Below are positions 25,096 through 36,361 of a stretch of 64,000 bases of DNA, one piece after another. This DNA is from Rhizophagus irregularis (Eukaryota > Glomeromycota > Glomeromycetes > Glomerales > Glomeraceae): assembly GCF_026210795.1 (NCBI RefSeq), contig NC_089453.1:994501-1058500 (forward strand). Reading direction: 5' to 3'. The stretch's first letter is position 1. The number at the start of each line of letters is the position of its first letter. A model generated the notes under the pieces. The model searched no databases and was not told the DNA's origin. It worked only from the letters and a program-made list of their open reading frames with translations. Made by a program: the position numbers and the translations under genes.

Positions 25096-25819
25096 AAAAA
25101 TAAAGGGGTGACAAGCTATCATTTCCTGACCAGGAAGTTTATTTCTTTATTAAATTAATACATTTTATTTCTTAACAGTTAATTGTTTTTTTTACTATGA
25201 ATTTACTAAATTCGTAATTAATTTTTTATTATGTAAATGGAAATTTCTTTTAACGCTAGCCTGTTTTATTTTTAGCATAGTGTATACACGTACTGTACAA
25301 TTGAAAATAACGATTTATCTGTTATATGATTCATTTCATTATCAAACCGCGTATTGGTACTCTCCTTGTCCACTATTCTCTGCTACATTAATTACACGTA
25401 ATATTAAGAAATATCATTGAAGATTTGATGATTTGATGATTTCGAAATTTCGAAATTTCGGAATAAATTTTTACGCACATTTAAAGAAATTATAGGAATT
25501 ATCAATGAATTTACCATATTTAAACCAAATAATTTAATTAAATTTATTTAATTTTAAAAAAATTTATATTTTTAAAAATACAAAATAGATTTTTACGGAA
25601 CAATAAAGTAAAAATCATAACTCGAGTAATTTCAAAAGTTTTTGTCTGAATTTGGGAATTTTCATACTATTTCTTCCTATCATCACGATATCATCTTAAA
25701 ATATCATTCTTTTTACACAATCTTTAACACAACATTGATCCGCAATATTGATAATATTATCATTCGCAAGAAATATATCATCATTCGCAGGGGAGTATAT
25801 CATCATTTGCTGTATAGGT

Positions 25820-26061
25820 GCCGTCGAAATTGGCGAATTGAAATTACGGCATTATGAAATATGGATTTTTACCATTTAAATATCTAACAAAACAAGATCA
25901 GCATTATAGATTTACGGATTACAAATTATCTACGGTATAATCAAAAAAATATTTACTTTCTTTGTGTAATTTTTGTATATTTGGCATTAAATAATTATGA
26001 CATTACGGCGATTTAATATATTACGATATAAGCTTCATATGCCGTAATTAATTCCGACGGC
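25820..26061. repeat. Segment flanked by short inverted repeats
   Basis: GCCGTCGAAATT...AATTACGGC at 25820-25850 is mirrored by GCCGTAATTAATTCCGACGG at 26041-26060, so the two ends are inverted relatives that share GCCGTCG and ATTACGGC blocks. The roughly 240-base interval could be a tiny non-autonomous DNA element. No target-site duplication was established. Confidence 0.3.
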
Positions 26062-26090
26062 AAGTATATTTGCAAGGGAACTCAATCAAG

Positions 26091-26098
26091 TATAAAAG
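26091..26098 (+). promoter_or_regulatory. TATA box of the peptide relic
   Basis: TATAAAAG lies 87 bases upstream of the ATG at 26185, followed by a C/T-rich stretch typical of fungal transcription starts. The promoter appears better kept than the coding sequence it serves. Confidence 0.5.
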
Positions 26099-26184
26099 TA
26101 CAAAAAGTACCCAATTTCCACTTCACACTCGCTTTTCAGTTCTGTTTGAACAAAGATAATAACATAACAAAATAATCCATCAAA

Positions 26185-26466
26185 ATGAAATTCAATTACC
26201 TTTTCTCACTCCTTAGTCCTTATTGTATTCGCACTTTCGCAGCAATGAAATAATCAAGAAGTTGAACAATGGTAAAATTCTTTCTTTAGTACTCATTAAA
26301 TTTTTTGCTTTAAAATATTAATTTTTCTAATTCATTAATTCGTTATAATTTAGTTATTAAACGTGATGCAGAATTTGAACCGGCTCCAGTTCCAGATGCT
26401 CTTCCAGAAGCTGATTCTGAGCCCGAAGCAGATCCTGAGGAAATACAAACCAAAATACAAATATAA
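26185..26466 (+). pseudogene. Broken small secreted peptide gene (Kex2-type)
   Basis: An ATG at 26185 opens a signal-peptide-like start (MKFNYLFSLLS). The hydrophobic continuation LIVFALSQQ is in another frame, and that frame then meets TGA before NNQEVEQ. A GT at 26272 and an AG at 26352 frame an 82-base intron. The second exon (26354-26466) reads IKRDAEFEPAPVPDALPEAD, then SEPEADPEEIQ and a stop. Signal peptide, acidic pro-region, a Lys-Arg site and Glu/Pro/Ala-rich dipeptides are the layout of fungal Kex2-processed peptide precursors. One indel and one stop separate this copy from an open frame, so I call it a pseudogene. A sequencing or assembly error, or a different start, could change that. 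A TATA box lies upstream. Confidence 0.5.
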
Positions 26467-27631
26467 ATATTATTATAATATATATATATATATATATCCA
26501 AAATATAAATATAAGCATAAATATTATCCAAAAAAATATCACAAGAAACCTTTACGATCCTGTAATAAAAAAATTTTTTTGATTGCTTCATTTATTTCAT
26601 TTACGGTATTTATTTGTTCGAATATTGGAGGAATTATATATATATATATATATGTATATGAGATACATATAGTTTGCTTAATGTGTATATAATGTAATAT
26701 TTTTTATAATACCTGTTGAATATCATTGTTCATAGTAAATAATTGTTAATTTCCCTTTTTAATTTCTCCAAAACTCTGTATTATTACCAATAAAATTCAT
26801 TTATTTACTTTTTGCATGTTTTTAAGTGATATCATTGGCCCAAGCTGTATGTATACCCATGTGGAGATCAACTCCGCCGGAGTTCGAAATATAGTACTAT
26901 CCTCACCTGAGTGGCTGAGTCCATTAAGAAAGTCTGAAAGTCTTACAATTTATTTGTTTATTCATGCCATGGCATGAATCATTGAATCCATTGAATCAAG
27001 TATTAAGATATTATTTACTATTATTTATAACGTGCTAGTTAATAATTTAACAAAAATAAATTTTAAATTCAACAAAATTATATTTGAATTCAACAAAAAT
27101 ATTAAAAGCTTTCTTTTTTCCTCGGCAAAGTCATTCGGTTATTAAACGGCCATTATGTGGATCAATTAATATTTCACATCACATTATACACTTTGTATGC
27201 TATATTGCAACACATAAGTATATGCAATTACGCATTTTTAACATAAAAATCAGTCAAACAAACTAAAGCTAGGCGTGAACCTGCATGGAAAATGTTCCAC
27301 ACCAATCATCGAAAAATCCAAACCTATCCTATCCGTCATTAATTTAACACAAAATAAAAATATCTCGAATTGATGGCCTATTTAAGAAAGGATCATTGGT
27401 GTCACCATGCGATCAATTAAGACCACTATAAGAATGCATTTTAACTGAAAATTTTATTCGTCGTTGTAACGGAATAATTACCTTCTCACATACGGATTAG
27501 TTTCCGCTCACCAACTTCACTCTTTCTCTCATTGATACTAAAGATATAGGCCAAGTACGATACATTTTTTTTTATATTATAATAATAATAATTTATATAA
27601 AAAAACTTTTTTTTTTCACGAGTTGGTAAAT
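26467..27631. other. Intergenic region
   Basis: AT-rich DNA between the peptide relic and the MARVEL-like gene. Around 26870-26950 there is a GC-richer patch with tRNA-box-like strings but no foldable tRNA. The 60-codon frame at 27084-27266 and the frame at 26363-26692 look random. No other feature was seen. Confidence 0.45.
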
Positions 27632-28450
27632 ATGTCTTGGCCATTTCAAACCCTTCGAATCCTTTATCCCGTGCTTACCCTTTTATCATTAATTACCATT
27701 TTTTTACTTTCTGCATGGGTCTCATCAACAAATTCATTTTCCTCTTCATTCGATTCTTATTATAATCAAATTAATAATAAACAAGAGAATTCAACAATAA
27801 AGTTTCCTGCAGAAATTTATTTGGGTTTTATTTTTAGTATAATATCATTTTTATTTACAGCAATTTTATGCTTCCCTACAATTTCACGTAAATTCGGATA
27901 CAAAATTTTTATTTATTTAATAGATGTAATTTTATCTATTTTTTGGTTCGTCCTTTCAATTTTAATTGTTGCTAGAATTAATAATGGATCTATAATTGAC
28001 CCTAATAATATAACTATTCAATTAAATGAAAAAATTAATGAATTACAAATTAAAGAAGGTATTCCTGATACGAATAAATCATTATTATTAGGAAAAGCAA
28101 TAACTATTCTCAGTTGGATACAATTTTTAACTTGGACTTTTACAACAATTATTTTGGCTCATATTCGTTCTCGTAAATGGACAAAGAAAGATAGAAATAA
28201 GAGGATTAATATTGTTAGTGGATCATATGACCAAGATGCTAAAATGTTAACTACACCTTCTATTATAAAAGAAATTGATGAATTAGTAAAAAATCCTCCA
28301 AATGCACAAACTACAATAGAAGAGACCTCATCGAAAACTCCTGTTTTAGAATTAAATCTTTCGCTTACAACGAATACTACTCTTTATTTACTTGATCCAG
28401 TTTCATCTCCTCCTAAAAATGATGATGAACTTTTTTCTATCAAATTATAA
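27632..28450 (+). CDS. Four-helix membrane protein (MARVEL-like)
   Basis: A single exon of 272 residues. Four hydrophobic segments are evident at about residues 11-29, 62-83, 92-114 and 151-176. The second is followed by the short basic loop SRKFGYK and the fourth by the basic stretch RSRKWTKKDRNKR. The remainder is a hydrophilic cytosolic tail. A 4-helix array with a long first extracytosolic loop (about 30-60, Ser/Asn-rich with possible N-glycosylation sites) and cytosolic termini is the MARVEL-domain layout found in membrane-apposition proteins of fungi. That call is from topology alone. The start used is the ATG at 27632; an in-frame TTG nine bases earlier is not needed. Confidence 0.6.
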   Translation: MSWPFQTLRILYPVLTLLSLITIFLLSAWVSSTNSFSSSFDSYYNQINNKQENSTIKFPAEIYLGFIFSIISFLFTAILCFPTISRKFGYKIFIYLIDVILSIFWFVLSILIVARINNGSIIDPNNITIQLNEKINELQIKEGIPDTNKSLLLGKAITILSWIQFLTWTFTTIILAHIRSRKWTKKDRNKRINIVSGSYDQDAKMLTTPSIIKEIDELVKNPPNAQTTIEETSSKTPVLELNLSLTTNTTLYLLDPVSSPPKNDDELFSIKL

Positions 28451-29800
28451 TATATATATATATAACTTTTGTTAAAAAAGGAATTGTATAGACAATAGTT
28501 TATAATATCATTAACATTTTTTATTTTAGATTTCAATCAATATACTTTTAAATTGCATTTTCTCATTAACATTCCATTATATTCATTTACAATTACATTA
28601 ACTTAATATAATATAATAAGTTCTTGAGTGACGAATACCAGTGGTATATTGATTCTTTTTCTTTTTTTTATCGGTTGTGATAAATTATGAATGTATGATG
28701 TGTGGGAAAAAATTTATTTATATATATATATATACAGTATATAGAGATTATGTACTTATACATTATTATGTATATTATTATAGTTATACTCATAACATTT
28801 ACAACCGGTAATAATACGTAATTTAATTTAATAAATATTAAATTTCTGATCGATTTTATATTTTCATTATAAATTGTTCGAATTAATTGTGTTTATAAAT
28901 TGTTTTTTATACTTAATTTTCTTAATTTTACTAATTTTACATAAAAAATTTTACAGAAAAATGATCACGTGTCTGAGTTTCTTCGGAATAAAAACTATTT
29001 ATCGGAGTTTTTTTTTTATAATTATGTTTGAATTTAGCACTATAAAATACAGAAACAGATAAAGGTAACTTGATAACGTAAATAAAACACGAAACTAAGA
29101 GAATATAACTCCAACGTATACAGCATATAATCTTTTTTTTTGCGCTTGCCCAAGATGCGCTTAAATAATGATGACAATAATTAACAAAATGTTATATATT
29201 TTAAAGCACAAATAAAATTTGAATTGTAACAATATTACGCCTTTGTTAGAAAAATGTTGAGTTTTTACAATTAAATATACTAACTAAATAAAGCTCGAAA
29301 TTTTTTTTTTTTAAATTTTCTGGCAGCTTTTCTCAAAACAGTTTAGCTTGATTTAAGCTTTAATTTTAAATGCTTTATGTAAGCTTGAACAGGTTAGAGA
29401 TTATATCATACTAAATTTATTTGAATTACGCTACCATTATCGATTAAAAAAAATTGATTAAACATTTAATGACATTATTTTATGATAGACTGGAAACAAA
29501 ATTAAAGGAAAATTATCTTTTCTGCACTTTCTGACGTGGTCGGAACTCGGAAGAACTAACATCTTTTCAATATCATAATTAAAACTACAAACGATATATT
29601 CTTTTAGACTTACGCCAAGAATGGCTTAAAACCATTAATGACGTAACATATATGTAAACGTAACATCATGATGACGACGATCGTTGAGAAATTTTAATAT
29701 AAAAAAATAACTCTTTCTCCTAAATTAAATTTTTTTTTCTTTCTTTTCAATAAATTATTCCAATAAATTATTCCACATCTAATAAAAATTTATTCTAGTA
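28451..29800. other. Intergenic region
   Basis: This holds the 3' end of the MARVEL-like gene and the upstream region of the Yvc1-like channel. It contains (TA)n runs near 28450 and 28715 and AT-rich filler. Short frames such as 28874-29062 look random. Nothing else was recognised. Confidence 0.5.
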
Positions 29801-32042
29801 ATGTCGGCAGATACGCGGACTCCTTTGGTCAATGACTCGCAACATTCTTATTATTGTTTAACACCTGAAAGTGATGAAAATGATAATTCATCTAACAAAT
29901 CATATGATGATGAATATGATAATTTTTATGAGGAAATTAATGAGAGACTGACTATAATTCGTGATGTCATTAGGAATTTGGTACCTTTGGGTTCAATTAA
30001 AAGTGCCGAAGAGCTTATAATTGAACCAGTTGTTGATTACGTATTCGAGAAATGTAAAAAAGATCCGTGCATTGTTTTTGTCGTATTATATTATGCGAGA
30101 GGATTACAAAAAATGATTAAAGCTGATGGTAATGGACCGGCTTTAGTCAGTATGAGAACTAGAAGAATTGAGTGTAGTGAATTATTAGCTATAGAATTGT
30201 AAGTAAAAAAAAAAAAGTCAATTGTAAGTTTGATTTGATAAAGAAACTAACATTATTTACAAAAAATCAAAAATCTTTCAGAGTTCATAAATTTGATGAT
30301 CAAGAACTTATATTCACTAAAGTATTAACGAAACGATATGCATTCTCACAATATGATGATCTCGAAACTCGTAAAAATGGTATTTAAATCATATCGTTAA
30401 TTTAATTTCTTTAAAGAAAGAATACTATTATTTATCTCTTACATTTTTTGTATAGCTTTGGATCTCGCAGCAAGAATTTATTCTGAAAATAGTGATCATG
30501 GCACATTGTTTTTATCTGATGATGAAGTTCAATCGTGTCTATATGTAAATATTTTGTATTCAGTATGCATATATGCATGTGATAATTTTTAACTAATTTC
30601 TACCTTATTACCATACTTAGGCATTATGGACTGGTCACTTAATGCCGTCACAAATTTCCGATATATCACGTACTATAGCCGTTACCGATTATCATATTCC
30701 AAAACATAGTTCAAATTTCTTTGAAACCTATAAAAATTTAGATTTATTATGTATTCCTAGAAATCAATATTTATTTGACGTATTTGCATATGTTACATTT
30801 TTATTAATTTATACTCTTTTCGCCGCCAATATTGACGAGATTCGTAAATATGATAGTTATTTGGAAACAATGATGTATTTTTTAGTATCATCTTTTATGT
30901 TAGATGATGTTTGTTTAGTAAGTATTCATTTAAAATAATTTCTTCTTTTAAATTTTGTATTTTTCAGATTTTTTTAACAATATGTTATTCCTTTTCTTTT
31001 TATAGTTCCAAAAACATGGAGTTAAGCATTTCACATCTCTTAGAAAATTACTTTCATTTATTATATATGCGATTTTCATTATTGACATGATGTTAAGAAT
31101 TAGAAATTTTATTAATCCTGATAGTTCCCTTCCTTCATTACATCGAAAAATTCTATCATTAGTACCTTTATTTCTTCATTGGCGAGTTCTTTTATTATTG
31201 GATGCATTTCAACCAGTTGGAAGATGGTTAACTCAAATTTCAAGAATTTTAAAGAAGAGCATGTCATATTATATTTTATTATCTTTGGCATTTTTTGCAT
31301 TCTTTCAATCATTTTTAGTTCTTCAAGATAGTTATAATAATCAGAATGATGAGTTAAGTGAATGGGAAATTTTCAAACTTTTGATTAAAGGAATATTAAT
31401 GTAAGAAAAGATTTTTTTTTTTTTTATAATTCGTTATTTTTATATTTATTTGTTTGTTTGTTTGTTTTTTTAATTAGTGCACCGGATTTTCAAACTGTGA
31501 ACGAAGTGGAACATAGATTTGGTTTTTTGTTATACTCTTTTTATGTATTTATAGTTAGTATTATTCTCTTTGCAGTCTTACTTCCATTATTTATGACGGC
31601 ATTGTCAACTAGACGTTCAGTTCCAGAAGAGTATTTATCACATTTCGCATATTTAGTCTTAAGAGAAGTAAGACAACAAACTCGATATAATTATCCTCCA
31701 CCATTTAATATTTTATGTTATATATTCATATTACCAATTTACTGTATTTTTGGAAAAAACCGAAATGTACGTTCATATGTGAAAATTTTAACAGGAATAA
31801 TATTTTTTATTCCAATGATTATTTTTACTTTGATTCAAATACGTGGAGGTAAAAATAATCAAGAAAAGGATGTTAGAGATATAGATGTAAAAGAATTACC
31901 GGATTTACCCATTCCTCAAGATGAAAATCAAATGCTTAGAATAATATTACATAAATTAGATATAATTAATGAACAACAAAGCAGGCTTCAATCTAAATTG
32001 GAAAATATTGAATCTCATTTAGGTGGTGTTTATTCAGTATAA
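29801..32042 (+). CDS. YVC1: Yvc1-like TRP cation channel
   Basis: Six exons (29801-30198, 30282-30379, 30456-30544, 30621-30917, 31006-31400, 31478-32042) encode 613 residues, slightly shorter than yeast Yvc1. An acidic N-terminus (about 1-50) is followed by the conserved cytosolic region (RDVIRNLVPLGSIKSAEELI, with RRIECSELLAIEL). A transmembrane block runs from about residue 255 (FDVFAYVTFLLIYTLFAANI) to about 500, including the TM helices before and after the pore region (SYYILLSLAFFAFFQSFLVL and the segment at 31500-31600). A helical C-terminal tail ends LQSKLENIESHLGG. Yvc1/TRPY1 releases calcium from the fungal vacuole in response to stretch and calcium. The fourth exon was fixed by family-like sequence (ALWTGHLMPSQISD). 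Localisation is inferred from the family. Confidence 0.83.
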
Positions 32043-32354
32043 ATTTGTTAAAGTATTTTAAAATAGATTTTAATAAAAGTATACCAGATACCGTACTTTA
32101 TTTTTAATTAATAAATAAATAATATTATTATATTTTTATATTTTTGTATTAGAAAAGTGAACGAAATGGTTAAATAAATAAATATTTTTTTTTTTTTTAA
32201 ACATATACTGTGAGTCTGTGAGGTACAAAATTCATATCACATGATTGATTACGTGAACGTGGTCGGTTAAGATCTCCCAACCAATGCTTGACCCGTGTCT
32301 ACTCTTTTTCTTGTTTATCCTTGAACCTTTAGATTGAAATTTATAATCGATAAA
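32043..32354. other. Short intergenic region
   Basis: 312 bases between the channel stop and the YIPF gene start, same strand. It contains poly-T (32188-32199) and a CACG-bearing GC-richer stretch near 32250 (TACGTGAACGTGGTCGG), a plausible upstream element for the next gene. Confidence 0.4.
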
Positions 32355-33615
32355 ATGTCGAGAGAAGAATATAGCGTGGTCGTCGAAATGGACGATGAGG
32401 TAAGAAAATTTGCCTCTTAAAAGTTTTTTTTATTTTTACCAAAGTTATTAAATCCCTAATCTTTAGCCTACTCGAAGGGAAGAATTAGAGTTTCAAGGTT
32501 AGTCTCTCTCTTTTTTTTTTACTCTTAACGTTATTTGCTTATTTTTATTTAATTCGATATTTTCACGCATAGATTTTTCTTCCACTTCCGGAGTTGGTGG
32601 CAAAATTTCTAAAGATAAACAAGCGTCCTCTAATAATGACGGTATTGTTAAAAATGTATTTAAGTTAATTGTTTTTTTCTTTTAATAATTTATGTAGAAC
32701 TAAATTATTTTTAAATAATTTTTAATAGGATTTAATAATGCGTCATTTTTCGATTCAAATCAGTCAATTCGAAATGAATCGCAAGGCGGTTCATACCCTT
32801 TATGGTCGATTGAATACTACGCTCGATATTTTGATGTAGATACCACTCAGGTTTGTTAATTAAAAAAGTTTTTTTTTTTTATAATAAAAAGGTTTAACTG
32901 AAAAAATATATAATATAGGTTCTTGAAAGAGCATCGAAAAGTCTTTTTCCCAAAGACAACTTTGTTGAAACAGTTGGATCAAATCCTGACTTATATGGTA
33001 CACACTAATTCTATATCGGATTTTTATTATAATTATTCTAATAATTTTTACTTTATTAAAGGACCTTTTTGGATACCCACAACTGTCATATTTTTACTTT
33101 TTGTGACAGCAACAATTGCAAAATTTATTTCAGACAAAGATTCTCCTTATGATTTTATAATTTTATCATTTGGCTTCGCCGCTATTTATACATACTCTTT
33201 TGGTATGCCATTTATTGTTTGGGGTGCATTAAAATATTTTGGTTGTAGCCCTTCATTGTTAGATACTATCGGTTTATATGGATATAGTTTAACCATATGG
33301 CTACCTATCTCTGTACGTTACTTTTTTGTTTTGTTTTGTTTTCGTTTATTCATATCATTAATAGAAAATCTCATTTTTATTTTATTTCAGATTATTAATA
33401 TTATTCCTTCTGATACAGTTCGATGGGCCCTTGTAATAGTTGGATTTGCAATTTCAGGATTCTTTATCACAAGAAATCTTTATCCAATTATATCCAGAGC
33501 TGATTCGAAAACTTCTAGATTATTATTGATTTTTGTACTAGCGGCTCATGCTGCATTTGCTTTGTTACTTAAATTTAAATTCTTTTCGTATCAATGGAAA
33601 CCTAAAAGTGATTAA
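32355..33615 (+). CDS. YIP5: YIPF1/2-Yip5 family Golgi membrane protein
   Basis: Seven exons (32355-32399, 32467-32497, 32573-32641, 32729-32850, 32919-32997, 33062-33312, 33391-33615) encode 273 residues. The cytosolic N-terminus is acidic. It leads into the family hallmark YPLWSIEYYARYFDVDTTQV and DLYGPFWIPTTVIFLLFVTA, followed by the five-helix Yip1 domain. Yip1-domain proteins bind prenylated Rab GTPases in Golgi membranes. The sequence is nearest the YIPF1/YIPF2 branch, whose yeast member is Yip5. Exon 2 is only 31 bases. The gene is convergent with the Gyp1-like gene (228 bases between stops), placing two Golgi Rab-related genes tail to tail. Confidence 0.88.
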
Positions 33616-33843
33616 GATTAATTTTAAATATTTATTATTTAATTTGATAATAGTAAAAAGGTAAGGTTTGGTTGTATGATTTTTTTTTTGCGCTTTTTTT
33701 TTTTGAAAAAAAAAATATTATTGTAATACACAAGTGATGTAATTAATTGTAAATCGAATAAATATATATTAAAAAAGGAGCACAAAATAATACATTTTAC
33801 GTCTAATATATTAAGAGTCCTTATTCAAAAAATAAGTGTTAAA

Positions 33844-36214
33844 TTAAACTCTTGATAAGTGATTTGGAGCTTCATGGTATAAACTTTTTAATCTATATGC
33901 TTCCGATAATAGCAACTCAATATCTTGTTCTTTCCATTTAGCTGTTGGTAATGATTGTAAAAACATCATAATTCCCTATAAAAAGAAATAGTCAAGAATT
34001 TTTTTTTTTTTTAAAAGGAAAATTCTTCGAAAATATAATAAATACCTGGAAATCTCTTGTTTTTAATTCATCCGACCATTTATCTAGAAATGCTACGCAA
34101 ACATATAAATGAAACACCGAAAATCCATCTGATCTTTCCGCCTATAATTTTTATAATTAATTTTTATGTAAGTAATTATAAAAGAATAATTATTTTCTTC
34201 GTATTTTGTATTCTTCTTACCAAATAAGTATCCCACATTCTAATTGTATGTTTTAAAGACATTTCACGCATTAACAGACAATTCATCCATCTAAAAGCAA
34301 ATTGAAGGTATTCAACACCTTCCTTTTGCAAGTGAGCCGCAAGTGGTGCTATAAACAAAAATTTATTAATCCGAGAGTTTATGAATAAAATCTATCAAAT
34401 TATATTTCTAAAATCGAAAACATACCATTTATTCTGTTAATCAAATCCTTTAATTTATTAATTTGCCTTTGTATACCAGGTTGTGCAAATGTATAATTAT
34501 CCTATGAAATATGAGAAAGTGTTATAATGAATATAGTTTAAATTTATTATAATATTTTGATTCTTAACTTACCTGAATACCATCAAGTAACTTAGATAAA
34601 CACCAAAAACTATCTGCCTCAATCACGTCTAAAACATTCTTTGGAAGACAACTGGTATCATAATTTTCTGGATTCTCATCTGCAATGGAAATTCGGATTA
34701 ATTAAACGAAATTTAAAATCATCAAAATAAAATACCGACCAATATAGAAAGAAAGGAAAACTTGGAAGAATGGAGTAACAAGATCATTGATTCCCTGAAC
34801 ATATCCACTAGCAGGATGACGGATGGCCCATACATAAAGTACACGTTCCAAACACTAAAAAAGAAAAATTATTGATAAATCAACCAAAAATAAAAAGCTT
34901 GTTTAATTACTAACCTGCTGAGTAGTCTCACATTGATAAAGAATAGTACCAGGATTAGTCCGAGGTACATCAATATGAATTTGATGCCAAATTGTTTGAT
35001 CCAATCCAGCAATACCTCTAGCATATGCTTGTGAGACACCTTCAAAATATTCTTGCCTTTTTCGAGCTAAAGTTTTAACCTGACGGTCAGCATTACAGGG
35101 AAGATATTCCTAATATTGTCGAAATAAAAAATAAATAAATAAAATTTTAAGTGAACGGTCAAAAAGTTTGTTTTTAAACGTACTAAAAGTAATTGCCATG
35201 TTATTGATCTTAGTTCGCTTGGCAACTCATTCGGTATGCCCAGCCAATTGAGATTTCTGAGTGCATCTATGTACAAAAAATATATTATATATCTAGTTTA
35301 ATTAAATAACACTTATTCTTAAATATTTCCACATACCCAAATCGATATTTGCACTTTGCAATACATCTTTGAATTTGTTAAGACACCTTTCGAATCTCAA
35401 CCTTTGTGTTTCATCTAGTCGACTGACAGTTGAGTCTGAGAGTTTCATCGAATCTATTGCCTTCATAGGATCTAAAAGATATAATTAATTTAATACTGTA
35501 TAAAACAATCGGAAAAACTTTATATTTACCTTTAATTAGTAAATCGATATTAGGTTTAAGCCCAATAGAGCTTTTTTCAACGAGTGTTGATTGATCAGAA
35601 CTTATTACTACTGACACTTTCTCATCATCAACTTCCTTTGTTTGAGATTCTTTAATACGATTGTGATCTCTTAATTTATCTATGGATGAATCTATTTCTG
35701 ATATATCATCATTTGCATCAGAAGAAAATGCACTTCCGGATGGATTTGGAGATGGTTCACGACGAGGCGATTGTGGTGACTGAGATTGTAAGTATCTTTT
35801 ATAAGTGGCTTTAGTAAGTATAAAACAAACTAAATTTTGTAAGATATAATTAATTGAATTCCATAGATACCTTAAACCATCAGAATTATTTATCGATACG
35901 GTTTGTCCATAAGAGTATGTTGCTCCAATTACCAATTTTGTAGCACCAGTTTTCGTTTCAACCGGTTTTACACTAAAAAAGTTTTATCATAAATATTTGC
36001 AATAGACCTTTGGAAGAAAAGTGATTAACAAATATGCAGTTACCTTCCTGGTAATGTAGAAGTATGTGGTCGCAAAAGGCTCCTTTAAAAAATACTAGTT
36101 AGAACGATGGATAAACTGTAAGAAAAAATAAAGAGAGAAAAATATATATATATATAAAATAAAAAATAAAATTGGAGAGAATGCATACTTTTTTGTGAAG
36201 TTAATATCGGCCAT
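33844..36214 (-). CDS. GYP1: Gyp1/TBC1D22-type Rab GTPase-activating protein
   Basis: Twelve exons (36214-36189, 36082-36044, 35972-35530, 35471-35337, 35266-35184, 35109-34915, 34854-34740, 34679-34573, 34501-34426, 34348-34221, 34141-34046, 33975-33844) encode 524 residues. The N-terminal 190 residues are a Ser/Pro-rich linker (SQSPQSPRREPSPNPSGS). The TBC domain starts at RNLNWLGIPNELPSELRSIT. The arginine finger IWHQIHIDVPRT and glutamine finger YVQGINDLV are both present, as is the branch-specific EADSFWCLSKLLDGIQDNYT. Gyp1 inactivates Ypt1/Rab1 at the Golgi. Exon 7 must use the unusual donor GTCGGT, since the nearby GTATTT donor would give a stop. A stretch near 35820-35870 could be an extra intron but is open as drawn. 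Confidence 0.9.
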
Positions 36215-36361
36215 TTTCTCACATGTATTGGTGTTTAAAATAAAAATTCTTTCGCAAACGACAAAATTTAAGTTAATCACGTGGAATTTCACTTATGATA
36301 ACATGTACCCAATCAATATATTTGCCGCCGCATTTCAATTTATTTCTTTAGTATCAAAAAA
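36215..36361. promoter_or_regulatory. Shared divergent promoter, GYP1-GOS1
   Basis: Only 147 bases separate the ATGs of the Gyp1-like gene (minus) and the Gos1-like gene (plus). The interval holds a palindromic E-box CACGTG at 36278-36283 and a CCAAT at 36309-36313. Both genes act at the Golgi, so co-regulation from this shared promoter is plausible but unproven. Confidence 0.6.

Larger units (their letters stand above)
23577..26184. other. Intergenic region with tandem repeats
   Basis: No gene was recognised between the methyltransferase and the peptide relic. It contains GGATATGAT-type repeats (24408-24455), a TACGAGTAAC repeat block (24835-25095), and a segment bounded by short inverted repeats (25820-26061). 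The short minus-strand frame at 24560-24742 resembles nothing I know. Confidence 0.5.

Noticed and set aside
26860-26950. tRNA-like strings (GAGTGGCTGAGTCC and GGAGTTCGAAAT)
   Set aside because: The B-box-like string precedes the A-box-like one on the plus strand, and neither strand folds into a cloverleaf. At most it is a repeat with tRNA-like words.
27623-27631. Earlier in-frame start for the MARVEL-like protein
   Set aside because: It is TTG; the ATG at 27632 is preferred.
35820-35875. Extra intron in the Gyp1-like gene
   Set aside because: Candidate GTATCT donor and AAAG or TTTAG acceptors exist, but the joins tested lead to a stop, while the unspliced reading stays open.
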